From positions 17,979 to 81,978 of the forward strand of contig JAGAVZ010000135.1 in assembly GCA_017941635.1 (NCBI GenBank): a stretch of DNA of 64,000 nt, read 5' to 3'. This DNA comes from Cellulosilyticum sp. GTDB lineage: Bacteria; Bacillota; Clostridia; Lachnospirales; Cellulosilyticaceae. Positions 53,088-63,159 of the stretch are shown piece by piece. The translations under genes were made by a program, and so were the position numbers. Below the pieces are notes generated by a model. That model was not told the DNA's origin. It did no database searches and saw only the letters and a list, made by a program, of their open reading frames with translations. Within the stretch, counting starts at the first letter, position 1. Every line of letters begins with the position of its first letter.

Positions 53088-54821
53088 CTATATTTTCTTA
53101 AATACTGCCGCTTCTTCTTTTAACTCTGCTGCAATTTCTTTATTTTGGTTCATACGCACAGTAATTTTATCCATATCTTCCACAAGTTCTTGTGTGTTGG
53201 TTGCCACACTGTTAATCCCGTTTGTACTTTCTTCAATGGACTCTGAAATAATATTAACTGCTTGACCCATAGATTGCATAACATTCGTTAATTCATCTGC
53301 ATTCCTTTTAAATAAAGACATAGAATGTTCTACATAATCTGCATCCTTCATATATTGTTCCCCAACTTGTACAAATGTATTAAACTCCGGTAAGATTGAA
53401 TCTGCTAAATACTGTGTTAACTCTTGTGCGTGACTCGCTAAGTTATGTACTGCTTTTATAACAACTGCATTAATTTCTTGAATATTATTAGCGGCTAATC
53501 TACTAGAATCGGCTAGTCCACGAATTTCTTCAGCAACTACTGCAAATCCTTTGCCTGCTGCACCCGCTCTTGCTGCTTCAATAGACGCATTTAATGCAAG
53601 TAAGTTCGTTTGTCCAGTAATATTTAAAATATCCTCTGTTAGTGTGTTAACTTGATTTACACTTTCACTGTCTGCAATTGCTTGATTTAAAACAGCTAAA
53701 ATCTCATTCACCTTATCACTGATTGCCTTAACATTATTACTTGCAGATGCTTTAATTTGCTCTGCATTTTGCTTCATTTCTTTCGAATAAATATTAAGCT
53801 GGTCAGACTCGATAGCAATATTCTTTACATCTCCTTGTACTGACTCATTATTTTTCTCCATCTCAACCAAGTTATTGGCTATTTGTTGCATAGCAGCTGA
53901 TAGTTGTTCTGTAAGTGCAGATAACTCTGATGCACTTTCATTAGAGGTATTTACACTTTCAAACACTTCATTTACCACACCATCCATTTTTTCTGCATCT
54001 GCTTTTAACATAATAAAGATATGTTGAAGCTTTTCTAAGAATGTATTAATACCTTGTGCAAGTGAGCCAATTTCATCATTACTACTTACTGCAACACGTT
54101 TTGTCAAATCTCCTTCTCGTTTTGTAATTTCTGTAATCATTAAAGAAATTTCTTTTTCCATGGCCATAATAGGTTGTAGCATTTTTCGACTTACAATTAT
54201 AATAACTATTACTGTTACTATCACTGCACAAATTACTGTAAATATATTAATAACGATTGCATTATGATATGTATACTTTAATGATTGCTTTTCCTCATCT
54301 GTTAAAGCTTTATTGTTACCAATAATCTCTTCAATTGTTTTCTCTAATTGATGCATTGTTTCTTCTAATTCTTGATTAGCAAATTCATAAGCAATCGTTG
54401 TCCTACCACTTACACTTAATGCTAATAAATGGGCTATTTGATCTTCTAGTTTGCTATACTCTTCTTCTAATACACTAAATTGTGCCTGATGCTCTTCAGG
54501 AGAGTTACTTATACATATATTGATATAACCTTGTACTCTTTTATTTGTTTCTTTAATAGCTGTAGCTGTATCTAACATATCTACTAAGTCTAAGGCAATA
54601 ATATGTGATAGTACGAGTTTATGCATTTCTTGTGTCCCACTTTTAATTTCGCCCAGTATCTCTGTACCTATCATATACTGATCTGTGATTCGCGTTGCTG
54701 ATTTCATTACTTTATTTACACAAAATGTTCCTAATAATGAAGCAACCAATGCTACTAATCCTAGAAATATAACATAAAGTAGAATCCTCCACTTTATACT
54801 TCTATATTTTTTATTCTCCAT
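53088..54821 (-). CDS. Methyl-accepting chemotaxis protein (4HB sensor)
   Basis: 577 residues from the chosen ATG. Helix 1 (about 11-34), a four-helix-bundle extracellular sensor (35-195), helix 2 (about 197-220), HAMP (223-275) and the chemoreceptor hairpin with [20 protein letters not shown]. The longest frame starts at 54860, but GGAGGG lies 6 bases before the ATG at 54821, leaving a 31-bp gap after the sugar-binding lipoprotein gene. The two genes form an operon: the lipoprotein is the likely ligand adaptor. Confidence 0.92.
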   Translation of the reverse strand: MENKKYRSIKWRILLYVIFLGLVALVASLLGTFCVNKVMKSATRITDQYMIGTEILGEIKSGTQEMHKLVLSHIIALDLVDMLDTATAIKETNKRVQGYINICISNSPEEHQAQFSVLEEEYSKLEDQIAHLLALSVSGRTTIAYEFANQELEETMHQLEKTIEEIIGNNKALTDEEKQSLKYTYHNAIVINIFTVICAVIVTVIVIIIVSRKMLQPIMAMEKEISLMITEITKREGDLTKRVAVSSNDEIGSLAQGINTFLEKLQHIFIMLKADAEKMDGVVNEVFESVNTSNESASELSALTEQLSAAMQQIANNLVEMEKNNESVQGDVKNIAIESDQLNIYSKEMKQNAEQIKASASNNVKAISDKVNEILAVLNQAIADSESVNQVNTLTEDILNITGQTNLLALNASIEAARAGAAGKGFAVVAEEIRGLADSSRLAANNIQEINAVVIKAVHNLASHAQELTQYLADSILPEFNTFVQVGEQYMKDADYVEHSMSLFKRNADELTNVMQSMGQAVNIISESIEESTNGINSVATNTQELVEDMDKITVRMNQNKEIAAELKEEAAVFKKI

Positions 54822-54852
54822 TAATAACCCTCCAAAAGTATCCCTATTTCGA

Positions 54853-56112
54853 TTACTCAATTGTTTTGCTCGATGTAATCTGCTTAACAGTTTGATCTAG
54901 AATCTGCTGGTTACTTAAACCATTTACATTTCCGCTAGCTAACATTAGACCAAGTTCTGTTGCAGCATCCCAATAAAGTTCTCCTACCCTTTGTAAACTA
55001 GAAAACTCTGATTGCTTAATTAATGCAGTCATAGCAATAGATTCATTAACCTCTGGAGCCTTCGTTGCACTGATGTTACTAGGCCCTTGCCCTCTTTGTT
55101 TAAAACGTTCAATCTGACTTTGTTCACTAGATAAATAATGGGCTAGCTTCTCTGCCCATTCTCTATTCTCAGAGTATGAATTTACTCCAAACATTTTATA
55201 GCCCGCATAAGAAGACATTTGTACCTGTTTACCTGCTACCGAGTAAGTTGGGAGCTTTGTAGCAGCATAACCATCTTTCCATGCTGCTTCAATTTCCATA
55301 GCATTCCATATACCATTTACGCCTGCAATGATGCTACCATCTTCTACGCCTTTGACGAAATCATCATCTCCTATATTTACAAATGCTTTGCTAGAAGCAA
55401 TGCGTCTCATAGCTTCTACAACATCTGTCCCTTTAATTTCTCCATCTGCGGCATTCCATGTACAATAATTAGTTACATAATCATCATTTAAACCTAATGT
55501 TAATCCTGTATTACCAAAGAATGTATAAAGATACCAACCACTTGACCAGTCCATGGCAATCTTCTTATTGTTTTGCTCTGCTACTTCTAGCATACGTTCT
55601 AAAGATTTAACGTCTTCTTCACTAAAATAATTTTTGTTGTAATACATAAAGTATCCATTATCTGCTGTTAGTGGATAGGCATATACTTTCTCGCCTATTG
55701 TTACAGATTGAACAGAACCTTCTAGATTGTTTGCAGTAATCTCCTCTTGATACATAACAGGTTCTATAATACCTGCTGCTGCAAAAGTCATCACTTGATC
55801 ATCTATAAATGTAAATACATCTGGAGCTGAATTAACATCCTCTAATATACTATACTTACAATTCGTTTCATCTTCTATTTCTAATGTAATCTCAAAAGTT
55901 GCTTCATCTTGATATTGCTCTTTAAAGCGTTCTACTAATTGAGCTAATAATTCTTGGTCTTCTTTTGCTCCCCATACTCTAAGAGATACGACCTCATCAT
56001 TATTTTCTTGTTTTATATTATTTTGATTATTAGTACTTACTGTATTACATGCAGTTAAACTTGTAGCAAGCACCATGCTCATCGCTAATCCTTTTATGAT
56101 TTTCTTGCTCAT
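54853..56112 (-). CDS. Family 1 extracellular solute-binding lipoprotein
   Basis: 419 residues. Signal peptide with lipobox LTAC (Cys22). Family 1 sugar-binding fold: [40 protein letters not shown] and the C-terminal [17 protein letters not shown]. Maltodextrin/oligosaccharide binding proteins are the closest style. No ABC permease or ATPase lies nearby; instead a chemoreceptor follows in the same operon. It probably presents a sugar to the receptor (inference). AAGGAG lies before the ATG. Confidence 0.9.
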   Translation of the reverse strand: MSKKIIKGLAMSMVLATSLTACNTVSTNNQNNIKQENNDEVVSLRVWGAKEDQELLAQLVERFKEQYQDEATFEITLEIEDETNCKYSILEDVNSAPDVFTFIDDQVMTFAAAGIIEPVMYQEEITANNLEGSVQSVTIGEKVYAYPLTADNGYFMYYNKNYFSEEDVKSLERMLEVAEQNNKKIAMDWSSGWYLYTFFGNTGLTLGLNDDYVTNYCTWNAADGEIKGTDVVEAMRRIASSKAFVNIGDDDFVKGVEDGSIIAGVNGIWNAMEIEAAWKDGYAATKLPTYSVAGKQVQMSSYAGYKMFGVNSYSENREWAEKLAHYLSSEQSQIERFKQRGQGPSNISATKAPEVNESIAMTALIKQSEFSSLQRVGELYWDAATELGLMLASGNVNGLSNQQILDQTVKQITSSKTIE

Positions 56113-56445
56113 GTATATCTCCTTTATTAATGTAAAATCACAAGATATTTATCGATTCAGTAAACATAATCTCTAATACTTTTTTTACACTTATTGTATA
56201 TTATTATATTGTTACCCCCCAATATATTTTTTACCTTACAATTTTTAATAGTTATTCACTTTAAATACATAAAAACTCATAATAAGAAATCCAAATAGAT
56301 GCGAGCATCTCATTCATAGTCATGAAGCCATATATAAAAAAAGCAATAAAACTAAACCGTTTTATCGCTCTTTTTCTTTATTGCTCAAATGACTTATTCT
56401 ACTTTATAAGTAACTTATACTTTTAGCAATGCTTTATCTTCTAAG
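56113..56445. other. Spacer with GntR terminator
   Basis: About 330 bp. Contains the GntR gene's terminator (AGCRATAAAAC-type stem, 56337-56376) and the promoter region of the solute-binding operon; nothing else recognised. Confidence 0.6.
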
Positions 56446-57138
56446 TTATCTATTTATAATATAATGCGCCATATCTTGATTCTGATTAATCAATTTTTCC
56501 CATACTTTAAGTTCTTCTCCTATATGGGTTTCTACGGCTTCATCTATCTCTTCTATTTTTTTATTCTTAATAATATCTAGATATCTACTATGTTCCCCTA
56601 CAATAAAGTTCTTATTTAAATTTTTCTCAGCTAATAAACGCATTCTACTATAGTGTATACTCAGATTAAAAACCATATCCCACACATTATATTTATTAAT
56701 TCCATTAAATAAATAGCGATGAAATGCTTTATCTAACTCATGAAACTCTAGTAATTGTTCAGATTGCTCTGCAATAGCTTGCTGCCTAATGAGGCACTCT
56801 TCCATTTTATGTAGCATCATTTCATCAAACTGAATACAAGCTTGTCGCAGGGCTTCTTTTTCCAAAGTGCATCTCACAAAAATGGACTCTTCTACTAGCT
56901 TCCAATCAATGTAGGATACATATGTCCCAATTTGCGGCTTTACCTCCACAAGTCTTTTACTCTTTAACCTAATAAATACTTCTCTAATAGGTGTTCTAGA
57001 CATATTTAGTTTCTTCGCTAAATCAATTTCTGATACTAGTTCTCCTGGTTTTAAATTCAATTCCATAATATTAGCTTTAATTACTCTATATGCATAATCT
57101 TTTGCTGTTTCATTTTCATACTTGTCATATAAAATCAT
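56446..57138 (-). CDS. FadR-subfamily GntR regulator (FCD domain)
   Basis: 230 residues. N-terminal winged helix (about 15-80: DLAKKLNMSRTPIREVFIRL) and an FCD ligand domain (about 90-215) with the conserved metal-binding His residues (FHELDKAFHRYLF, then EHSRYLDII and THIGEEL). FCD regulators next to uronate genes (UxuR/ExuR/KdgR-like) usually sense sugar acids. AGGTG precedes the ATG. A palindrome GTATA-N5-TATAC upstream (57201-57215) is a likely operator. Confidence 0.9.
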   Translation of the reverse strand: MILYDKYENETAKDYAYRVIKANIMELNLKPGELVSEIDLAKKLNMSRTPIREVFIRLKSKRLVEVKPQIGTYVSYIDWKLVEESIFVRCTLEKEALRQACIQFDEMMLHKMEECLIRQQAIAEQSEQLLEFHELDKAFHRYLFNGINKYNVWDMVFNLSIHYSRMRLLAEKNLNKNFIVGEHSRYLDIIKNKKIEEIDEAVETHIGEELKVWEKLINQNQDMAHYIINR

Positions 57139-57200
57139 TCTAAATCACCTTAATCGTCCCATCTAAACTAAGTTACTCAATATTTTTCGCAACACATCTA

Positions 57201-57215
57201 GTATACACTTTATAC
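57201..57215. promoter_or_regulatory. Palindromic operator candidate for the GntR regulator
   Basis: GTATACACTTTATAC, a perfect 5-bp-arm palindrome of the type bound by FadR-family proteins, about 65 bp upstream of the GntR gene and overlapping a possible -10 (TATACT on the minus strand). Confidence 0.5.
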
Positions 57216-57436
57216 AATAAATAGGAAATGTTTTTGTACACTTTTTCTATATTAACCTTCTATCTCCATTACTTTTCCCACTCTTTCTCTTTAAGCTTTA
57301 TTTATCTCATTTCATTTTCATATGTAGTTTTAAATTTTATTGATGCTTGATTTTGAATTTATATCTCTTCTATTTATATAGCTAGTTCTACCTCATAGCC
57401 AAAATCTATATTTGACTATGTCCCTATGTATACAGA

Positions 57437-57511
57437 AAAAAGTTCATAGTAAACTTCATGCTCTAGTATTCCACTACAGTTTAATACATATCCGTTACTA
57501 TGAACTTTTTT
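57437..57511 (-). terminator. Terminator of the HAD hydrolase gene
   Basis: A perfect 16-bp stem with a long loop, T-run on both strands. Confidence 0.85.
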
Positions 57512-57519
57512 ATCATATA

Positions 57520-58365
57520 CTATTTTGTTAAGTTGGCTTCAAATTCCTCAATACACTGTGTTTCACACTCGTTAGCATATTTACCTTCCACAAAACTTTG
57601 TATAATCTCATTGGTAAATCTTTCCCATGAGAAAGTTTCTTTTTTTACCATAATTGGATAGAAGGATACATTATTCTTTTGAGCTGCTTTTAAGTCGCCT
57701 ATTGCATCACCTATCATGAGGACTTTACCTTTGTCATAACCTTTTTCAATCATCTTTTCAATACAGTAAGCCTTAGAACCAATATCTTGTGTTAGTACAA
57801 TATTGACATGGTCAAGTAGACTACTTTTGCTCCATTCATCTTCTACCGCTTTTCGGTTGGCAGAAGATACAATAGCAACATCTGCATACTGACTTACTTT
57901 AGCCAAGGCTTCTTTAACTCCCTTAAAAGGCTTTTTATCATCGTCACTAAGTTCATCAATAGAATGATTCACTGCCTTAGACCATTCTAACGCTTTTCTA
58001 ATACAAACGGCATCTGTCTTCTTTAACTCTGTCTCTAATGACTCATTAGAAAGCTCACTTGCTTCATTTGCCCATTTTACAAAGGCATCTAGCCCTTCAA
58101 TCTTGGTGTACTTTTCATCAATTTCTACTAATGCTGTTTGCAATCCTTTGAAACGATTAATCCCTCTGGTCATGGTGTAGAGATTGACATCATTCCAGCT
58201 CTCTAAAATAGGTTCTTGCCACTGTTCTAATCCCCATTCTTTAATCATACATGGGCCAAAGCATTTGATATGCTTAATATCCATAGTATCAATGGCACAC
58301 CCATCTGAATCAATACATACTAAGAATTCCTTTGTTTTTTTGTAGTCATCTAATAATGTTTTCAT
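57520..58365 (-). CDS. HAD-family phosphatase
   Basis: 281 residues. HAD motif 1 is CIDSDGCAID (DxD at about residues 19-21), motif 2 is VAIVSSAN and motif 4 is KVLMIGDAIGDLKAA with conserved GDxxxD. A helical cap (about 30-170) lies between. Substrate unknown, but the position in a sugar-acid cluster suggests a sugar-phosphate or phospho-sugar-acid phosphatase. GGGAAG lies before the ATG. Own terminator on both sides. Confidence 0.87.
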   Translation of the reverse strand: MKTLLDDYKKTKEFLVCIDSDGCAIDTMDIKHIKCFGPCMIKEWGLEQWQEPILESWNDVNLYTMTRGINRFKGLQTALVEIDEKYTKIEGLDAFVKWANEASELSNESLETELKKTDAVCIRKALEWSKAVNHSIDELSDDDKKPFKGVKEALAKVSQYADVAIVSSANRKAVEDEWSKSSLLDHVNIVLTQDIGSKAYCIEKMIEKGYDKGKVLMIGDAIGDLKAAQKNNVSFYPIMVKKETFSWERFTNEIIQSFVEGKYANECETQCIEEFEANLTK

Positions 58366-58393
58366 GTTGTCACTTCCCTGATGTAAGTTTTAA

Positions 58394-58440
58394 AAAGAAA
58401 GAGGTTCTAGGACTTAATATAACCTAGAACCTCTCTTTTT
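58394..58440 (-). terminator. Terminator of the 71-residue protein gene
   Basis: AGAGGTTCTAGG / CCTAGAACCTCT stem with T-runs on both sides. Confidence 0.85.
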
Positions 58441-58457
58441 ATTTATTTCATATTATT

Positions 58458-58673
58458 TTAAAAGAAACTTTGGTGATTCCCACTAAGAGTATTCATCACA
58501 GATGCAATACGTTCTCTTGCCTCTGCTCCACTTGTTGCACCTTTAATATAGCTTATAATCTTTTCTTTCTCTGTTTCAGAAAGGTTAGAGAAAGTATTCA
58601 TAGCTTCCATATCTGTACCTAACTGCATCATAAGCCCAAGTGGTAAATCTTCAGGTTGATCAAAATGATTCAT
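58458..58673 (-). CDS. Small conserved protein of unknown function
   Basis: 71 residues, soluble, helical. The opening MNHFDQPEDLPLGLMMQLGT and the LSETEKEKIISYIKGATSGA segment resemble a small protein seen across Lachnospiraceae, but I know no name or function. AAGGAG lies 6 bases before the ATG and a terminator follows, so it is a real gene. Confidence 0.75.
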   Translation of the reverse strand: MNHFDQPEDLPLGLMMQLGTDMEAMNTFSNLSETEKEKIISYIKGATSGAEARERIASVMNTLSGNHQSFF

Positions 58674-58856
58674 ATGATTTGTCTCCTTTTTCTCTTAGTA
58701 TTTACCACTTTTCGTATGAATTTATTCTTCTTATTAAAGACATTAATAAAAAACTCTTATTATCTCTAATCATGTAGCTATGCAAGTTTACATCTAACTA
58801 TAATCAGATTCCTTATTCTTGCCTTTCTTATTAACCTATATGATATTTTTTAACAT

Positions 58857-58900
58857 AAAAAGAGGATTTAGAACGTGTAGACATTCTAAATCCTCTTTTA
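58857..58900 (-). terminator. Terminator of the GH3 gene
   Basis: A 16-bp stem AAAAGAGGATTTAGAA / TTCTAAATCCTCTTTT. Confidence 0.9.
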
Positions 58901-58932
58901 TTTATAAATAAGAATTTATAATCAAATTCTAA

Positions 58933-60708
58933 TTAGTATCTTGTATCTTCAAGACCACAGAATGCATCTACAGCACTTACACCTTTGAATTCTGAACGTC
59001 CCATTAATTTATCAACTAAGATTCTTAAAGTAGCTTCTTTATCATCATATGTGTTGATATAAGTTTGTACTTGTGGTGCGTCAGCTAAGTGGAATGGACA
59101 TTGTACAGAGATGAAGATTGTTGGAATTTCAAATACGTAGAATGGCATATCTGGAGTTCCTTTTGTAGCATCAAATTGAAGTCTTTGATCTGTACTTGGG
59201 TTAACGTTAGCAATGTTGATGATTAAGTCATATTTGCTTACTAAGTCAGCAATTGGTTTTTTACCAGCATAAACGTTAGCCATAGCTCCTCTTCTTTCTT
59301 CTTCTGGTAAAGCCATGATTCTATCGATTGTTGATTCCCAGATAGTTACTTCGAAACCTTCTTTTTCTAACATTTCTTTAATCATTTCAGTAGGTGTTTT
59401 CTTACCACCACCCATCATCATAGCGATGAATTTACCAAATCCACCATCGTGACCTTTAGCATTTACTAATAACACTCTCTTAGTTTTTTCTGGAGAAAGT
59501 GGGAAGATATCTGGTTGGTTGTTTTTAACTAATGTGATACCTTTATCAGAAATTTCATCTGCGATTGTTTTGTATTCAGCTTTACCAACTTTAGCTAATG
59601 CTTCTTCTTTTGGTGGCATAATTTCTGTTTTAGCTTTTGTGTGAAGACCGATAGAAGCTTTTAATCCTAAGATTCTTGTTAAAGCATCTTCAAGTCTTTC
59701 TTCTGTGATGATTCCATTTTTGTAACCATCCATCATCCAAGCGAAATCTTCGTCTGGATCGTTGAAGAATAAGAATAAGTCACAACCAGCAGCGATAGCT
59801 GTTGGTAACATTTCGCTACGTTTCATAGCAGATGTCATAGCTACCATGTGAGAAGCATCTGTTACAACAACACCGTTGAAGTTCATTTGTTCTTTTAATA
59901 AGTCTGTGATGATATATTTGCTTAATGTAGCTGGCATGTTTCTTTCTCTAACTGTTGCGTTAGGATTGAATTTGCTTACGTATTCTGGTAAAGCAATGTG
60001 TCCAGCCATGATTGATGGAAGACCAGCTTCGATTAATCCACTGTAGATTTTACCGAATGTTTTGTCCCATTCTTCTACTGATAATGTGTTTGGTGCGAAT
60101 GATAAATGTTGATCTCTTTCGTCAACACCATCTCCAGGGAAGTGTTTTGCAGCTGGTTTGATACCGCTTTCCATAATCCCTCTCATGTACTCTAAAGAGT
60201 ATTCTAATACTGTATCTACGTCATCTCCATAAGTACGTGTAGAGATGATTGGGTTTCTCCAGTTGTAGTCAATGTCAACTACTGGTGCGAAACTCCAGTT
60301 ACATCCGATAGCTGCAGCTTCGATACCAGAGATACGACCCATTTCATAAGCGTATTTTTTGTCTTGTGTAGCAGCGATTTTAATTGGGTGACCAACGTAT
60401 GTTCCGTCTCCACAAGCACCGTTACCACCTGCTTCTGTGTTAGCAGCGATTAATAAAGGAATTTTAGAGTTTTCTTGTAAAACTTTGTTTTGTTCATATA
60501 CAACTTCTGCTGGAGCTGGATTGTAACGTACAGCACCAATGTGGTATGTGTCTACAACGCTTTTTAAGTATTCTGGCTCTGTAGAAGCTCCCATGTTTAC
60601 GAATAATTGACCAATTTTTTCTTCAATTGTCATGTTTGCAATTGTGTCTTTTACCCATTTAACGCCTGCGTCATCAAGGTTATATGGTTTTGCTTTTAAA
60701 TCTACCAT
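58933..60708 (-). CDS. Glycoside hydrolase family 3, NagZ-like (beta-N-acetylhexosaminidase type)
   Basis: 591 residues, no signal peptide, so cytoplasmic. The catalytic region has KHFPGDG (188-194) with the His-Asp dyad DQH (His201) of NagZ-type enzymes and nucleophile Asp in VVTDASHM (Asp284), followed by a C-terminal alpha/beta sandwich domain. NagZ-type family 3 members cleave beta-N-acetylglucosaminides (muropeptides, chitobiose), some by phosphorolysis. GAGGAG lies 6-7 bases before the ATG. Its codon use looks like that of a highly expressed gene. In the uronate cluster it may trim plant or wall oligosaccharides. Confidence 0.88.
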   Translation of the reverse strand: MVDLKAKPYNLDDAGVKWVKDTIANMTIEEKIGQLFVNMGASTEPEYLKSVVDTYHIGAVRYNPAPAEVVYEQNKVLQENSKIPLLIAANTEAGGNGACGDGTYVGHPIKIAATQDKKYAYEMGRISGIEAAAIGCNWSFAPVVDIDYNWRNPIISTRTYGDDVDTVLEYSLEYMRGIMESGIKPAAKHFPGDGVDERDQHLSFAPNTLSVEEWDKTFGKIYSGLIEAGLPSIMAGHIALPEYVSKFNPNATVRERNMPATLSKYIITDLLKEQMNFNGVVVTDASHMVAMTSAMKRSEMLPTAIAAGCDLFLFFNDPDEDFAWMMDGYKNGIITEERLEDALTRILGLKASIGLHTKAKTEIMPPKEEALAKVGKAEYKTIADEISDKGITLVKNNQPDIFPLSPEKTKRVLLVNAKGHDGGFGKFIAMMMGGGKKTPTEMIKEMLEKEGFEVTIWESTIDRIMALPEEERRGAMANVYAGKKPIADLVSKYDLIINIANVNPSTDQRLQFDATKGTPDMPFYVFEIPTIFISVQCPFHLADAPQVQTYINTYDDKEATLRILVDKLMGRSEFKGVSAVDAFCGLEDTRY

Positions 60709-61088
60709 CTTTTTGTCTCCTCTATGATGTAATTATTGTGATAGAACTAATTTTTTACTTATTATTTAAAACTATAAAACTCCGTAAAACTATAACTTTC
60801 TAAAATCAAACAATGCTTAAAATGATAAATGATTATTATATAAACATCTTAAAGTCATAAAGCTTGTTCTATACTACTAATATTATACTTTTAGAATGAT
60901 TCTATACAAAATAACTAAGTGAATATTTAAGTTCTATAAGCATATATATGTTAACTTCATAAGAGGGTATCCCCTCCTATGAAAGATAACTCCAAAGTGT
61001 CGCATAAGATAATCTGCTGACTTTAAATTTTAAGTTAATTAAAGTTCTCTGCTTTATTTAAATATATATTAAAGATTTTTTTAAAATC
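60709..61088. other. Spacer between uronate isomerase and GH3 genes
   Basis: About 380 bp, AT-rich. A hairpin at 60957-60983 (TTCATA-AGAGGG / CCCCTC-TATGAA) lacks a T-run; it may stop uxaC or sit in the GH3 leader. No gene. Confidence 0.5.
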
Positions 61089-62495
61089 CTATTTAATATC
61101 AAATCCAAAGTATCTTACTGTGTTGTTGTAAGAAATACCTTTAACGATTTTTTCTAATGCTTTAGGGTCATTTGGATATTCTCCATTTTCTACCCAACCA
61201 CCGATTAATTCACACATAATACGTCTGAAATATTCGTGTCTTGTGTATGATAAGAAGCTTCTTGAGTCTGTAAGCATACCAATGAAGTTACCAAGAAGTC
61301 CAAGGTTGGCAAGAGAAACCATTTGGTTAATCATACCTTGTTTGTTATCATTAAACCACCATGCACTACCTTGTTGGATTTTACCAACTGTTGAACTATC
61401 TTGGAAACATCCAATGATTGTTCCGATAGTAGCATCATCTACTGGATTTAATGAGTAAAGAATTGTTTTTGGAAGCTCATCTGTTTCTGCAAGTGCATTA
61501 AGATATTGTCCCATTTCGATAGCAGATGTGTAGTTGTTGATTGCATCAATACCAGCATCTGCACCAAGAGCGCGGAATACTTTTTTGTTAAGGTCACGTT
61601 GAACTCCGTAGTGAAGTTGCATTGCCCAATCTTTTTTAGCGTATTCTCTACCTAAAGCAACCATTACAGCTGTTTTGAATTTTAATTCTTCTTCGCGAGT
61701 TACTGTTTCACCAGCAATTCTTTTTGCAAAGATAGCTTCTACTTCTTCTTCTGTAGCTGGTGCATACATTACGTATTCTAAACCATGATCAGAAATACAG
61801 CATCCAACTTCGTTGAAGAAATCAAGACGTTTGCGAAGTGCATCCATTAAAGTTGCAAAGCTTGTGATTTCGATACCACTTACTTTAGCTAATTTAGCTA
61901 AGTAATCAAGGTAGTCTACTTTCTCAAGATTCATTGCTTTATCTGGTCTCCATGTAGGAAGAACTTGGCATTCAAAGTTATCTTCTTTGATTTTGATGTG
62001 CCATTCAAGTGAATCTACAGGATCATCTGTTGTACAGATTAATTTTACGTTTGAATTAAGAACGATCCCGCGAGCTGTCATATCATCTTGTTGTAATTTA
62101 GCATTACAAATGTTCCATACTTCTTCTGCAGTTTCACCATTTAAATAACCATTGTACCCGAAGTATCTTTGTAATTCTAAGTGACTCCAGTGGTATAATG
62201 GGTTACCAATAGCCATTTCTAATGTTTCAGCCCATTTTTGGAACTTTTCTCTATCAGATGCATCACCAGTGATGTATTTTTCTTCTACACCATTAGAACG
62301 CATTTGACGCCATTTGTAGTGGTCTCCACCAAGCCAAATTTGAGTAATGTTCTCAAATTTTCTATCTTCATAGATTTCTTGTGGATTGATATGGCAGTGG
62401 TAATCGATAACTGGCATTACTTCTGCATAATCATGATAAAGTTTTTTAGCAGTTTCAGTTGTAAGTAGGAAATCTTTATCCATGAATTGTTTCAT
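61089..62495 (-). CDS. uxaC: Uronate isomerase (glucuronate/galacturonate isomerase)
   Basis: 468 residues, the family's usual length. Interconverts D-glucuronate/fructuronate and D-galacturonate/tagaturonate in pectin and glucuronide breakdown. The N-terminal DYHCHINPQEI carries the metal-binding HxH; NPLYHWSHLELQRYFG, the CTTDDPVDSLEWH motif and the C-terminal LTDSRSFLSYTRHEYFRR complete the signature. AGGAGG is 7 bases before the ATG. Its long upstream spacer holds repeated boxes, suggesting regulated expression. Confidence 0.96.
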   Translation of the reverse strand: MKQFMDKDFLLTTETAKKLYHDYAEVMPVIDYHCHINPQEIYEDRKFENITQIWLGGDHYKWRQMRSNGVEEKYITGDASDREKFQKWAETLEMAIGNPLYHWSHLELQRYFGYNGYLNGETAEEVWNICNAKLQQDDMTARGIVLNSNVKLICTTDDPVDSLEWHIKIKEDNFECQVLPTWRPDKAMNLEKVDYLDYLAKLAKVSGIEITSFATLMDALRKRLDFFNEVGCCISDHGLEYVMYAPATEEEVEAIFAKRIAGETVTREEELKFKTAVMVALGREYAKKDWAMQLHYGVQRDLNKKVFRALGADAGIDAINNYTSAIEMGQYLNALAETDELPKTILYSLNPVDDATIGTIIGCFQDSSTVGKIQQGSAWWFNDNKQGMINQMVSLANLGLLGNFIGMLTDSRSFLSYTRHEYFRRIMCELIGGWVENGEYPNDPKALEKIVKGISYNNTVRYFGFDIK

Positions 62496-63159
62496 CTGTA
62501 TATCCTCCTAAATTTTAAGCTGTCATTTATGAGTCTCATTTATAACATTCATAAGCGACATCACTAAAATATATCTTCTGTCATAGATGTCTATTAATAT
62601 GCACCTATTTTATCTTGTTGACTTACAAATTCCTGTTTTAAAGATATGCCACCTACACATATCCAATAAATCTTGCACTTGGCAATATTTAAAATGTAAC
62701 AATTTGTAAGTTAATTTTTTAACATTTGTGGGTAATGAAATATCTCCACTTTTCAAATATATTTTTTATCAAGGCATACTAGCAATGCCAAAGTGTGTAA
62801 TAGTTTTTAACTCTAAATGTTGTGTGTGTAATATAACATTGCTGTTTATCCATTGATAAAAAATGTATTCTTTAATGTATGTGGAGCTTTTCATTATGTG
62901 TATAATTTGTGTAATAGTTTTTGACTCATTTAAGTTTGCGTAATAGTTTTAATCTAAAGTTGTTTCAGTAATTTATTTACTCAATTAAGTTAGAGAAAAG
63001 TATGAATCTAGTCTTTACACTACATATGCAATGCTTAACCTATCTTAAATACTCTCCTCTATTTAATTGAATGTTTCCGGTCTATAAATCACTATTTAGG
63101 TTATCATTTATCTTTATAACAAATGATTGTGTTATCAATAATGAATTGTTTGCTACCAA
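62496..63159. other. Long spacer upstream of uxaC with three repeated boxes
   Basis: 664 bp without a gene. Three copies of GYGTAATAGTTTT (starting at 62795, 62909 and 62938 on the + strand) recur, two of them extending to GTGTAATAGTTTTT-ACTC. They lie far (300-450 bp) upstream of uxaC. The rest is AT-rich with no clear terminator for the KDPG aldolase gene. Confidence 0.5.
62795..62955. promoter_or_regulatory. Triplicated GTGTAATAGTTTT box
   Basis: Copies at 62795-62813, 62909-62927 and 62938-62951; the first two match at 18 of 19 positions. Candidate regulator-binding sites of unknown owner. Confidence 0.4.

Larger units (their letters stand above)
57139..57519. other. Spacer with GntR operator and HAD terminator
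   Basis: Contains the palindrome at 57201-57215 and, at 57437-57511, the terminator of the HAD gene (AAAAAGTTCATAGTAA / TTACTATGAACTTTTTT). No gene. Confidence 0.6.
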
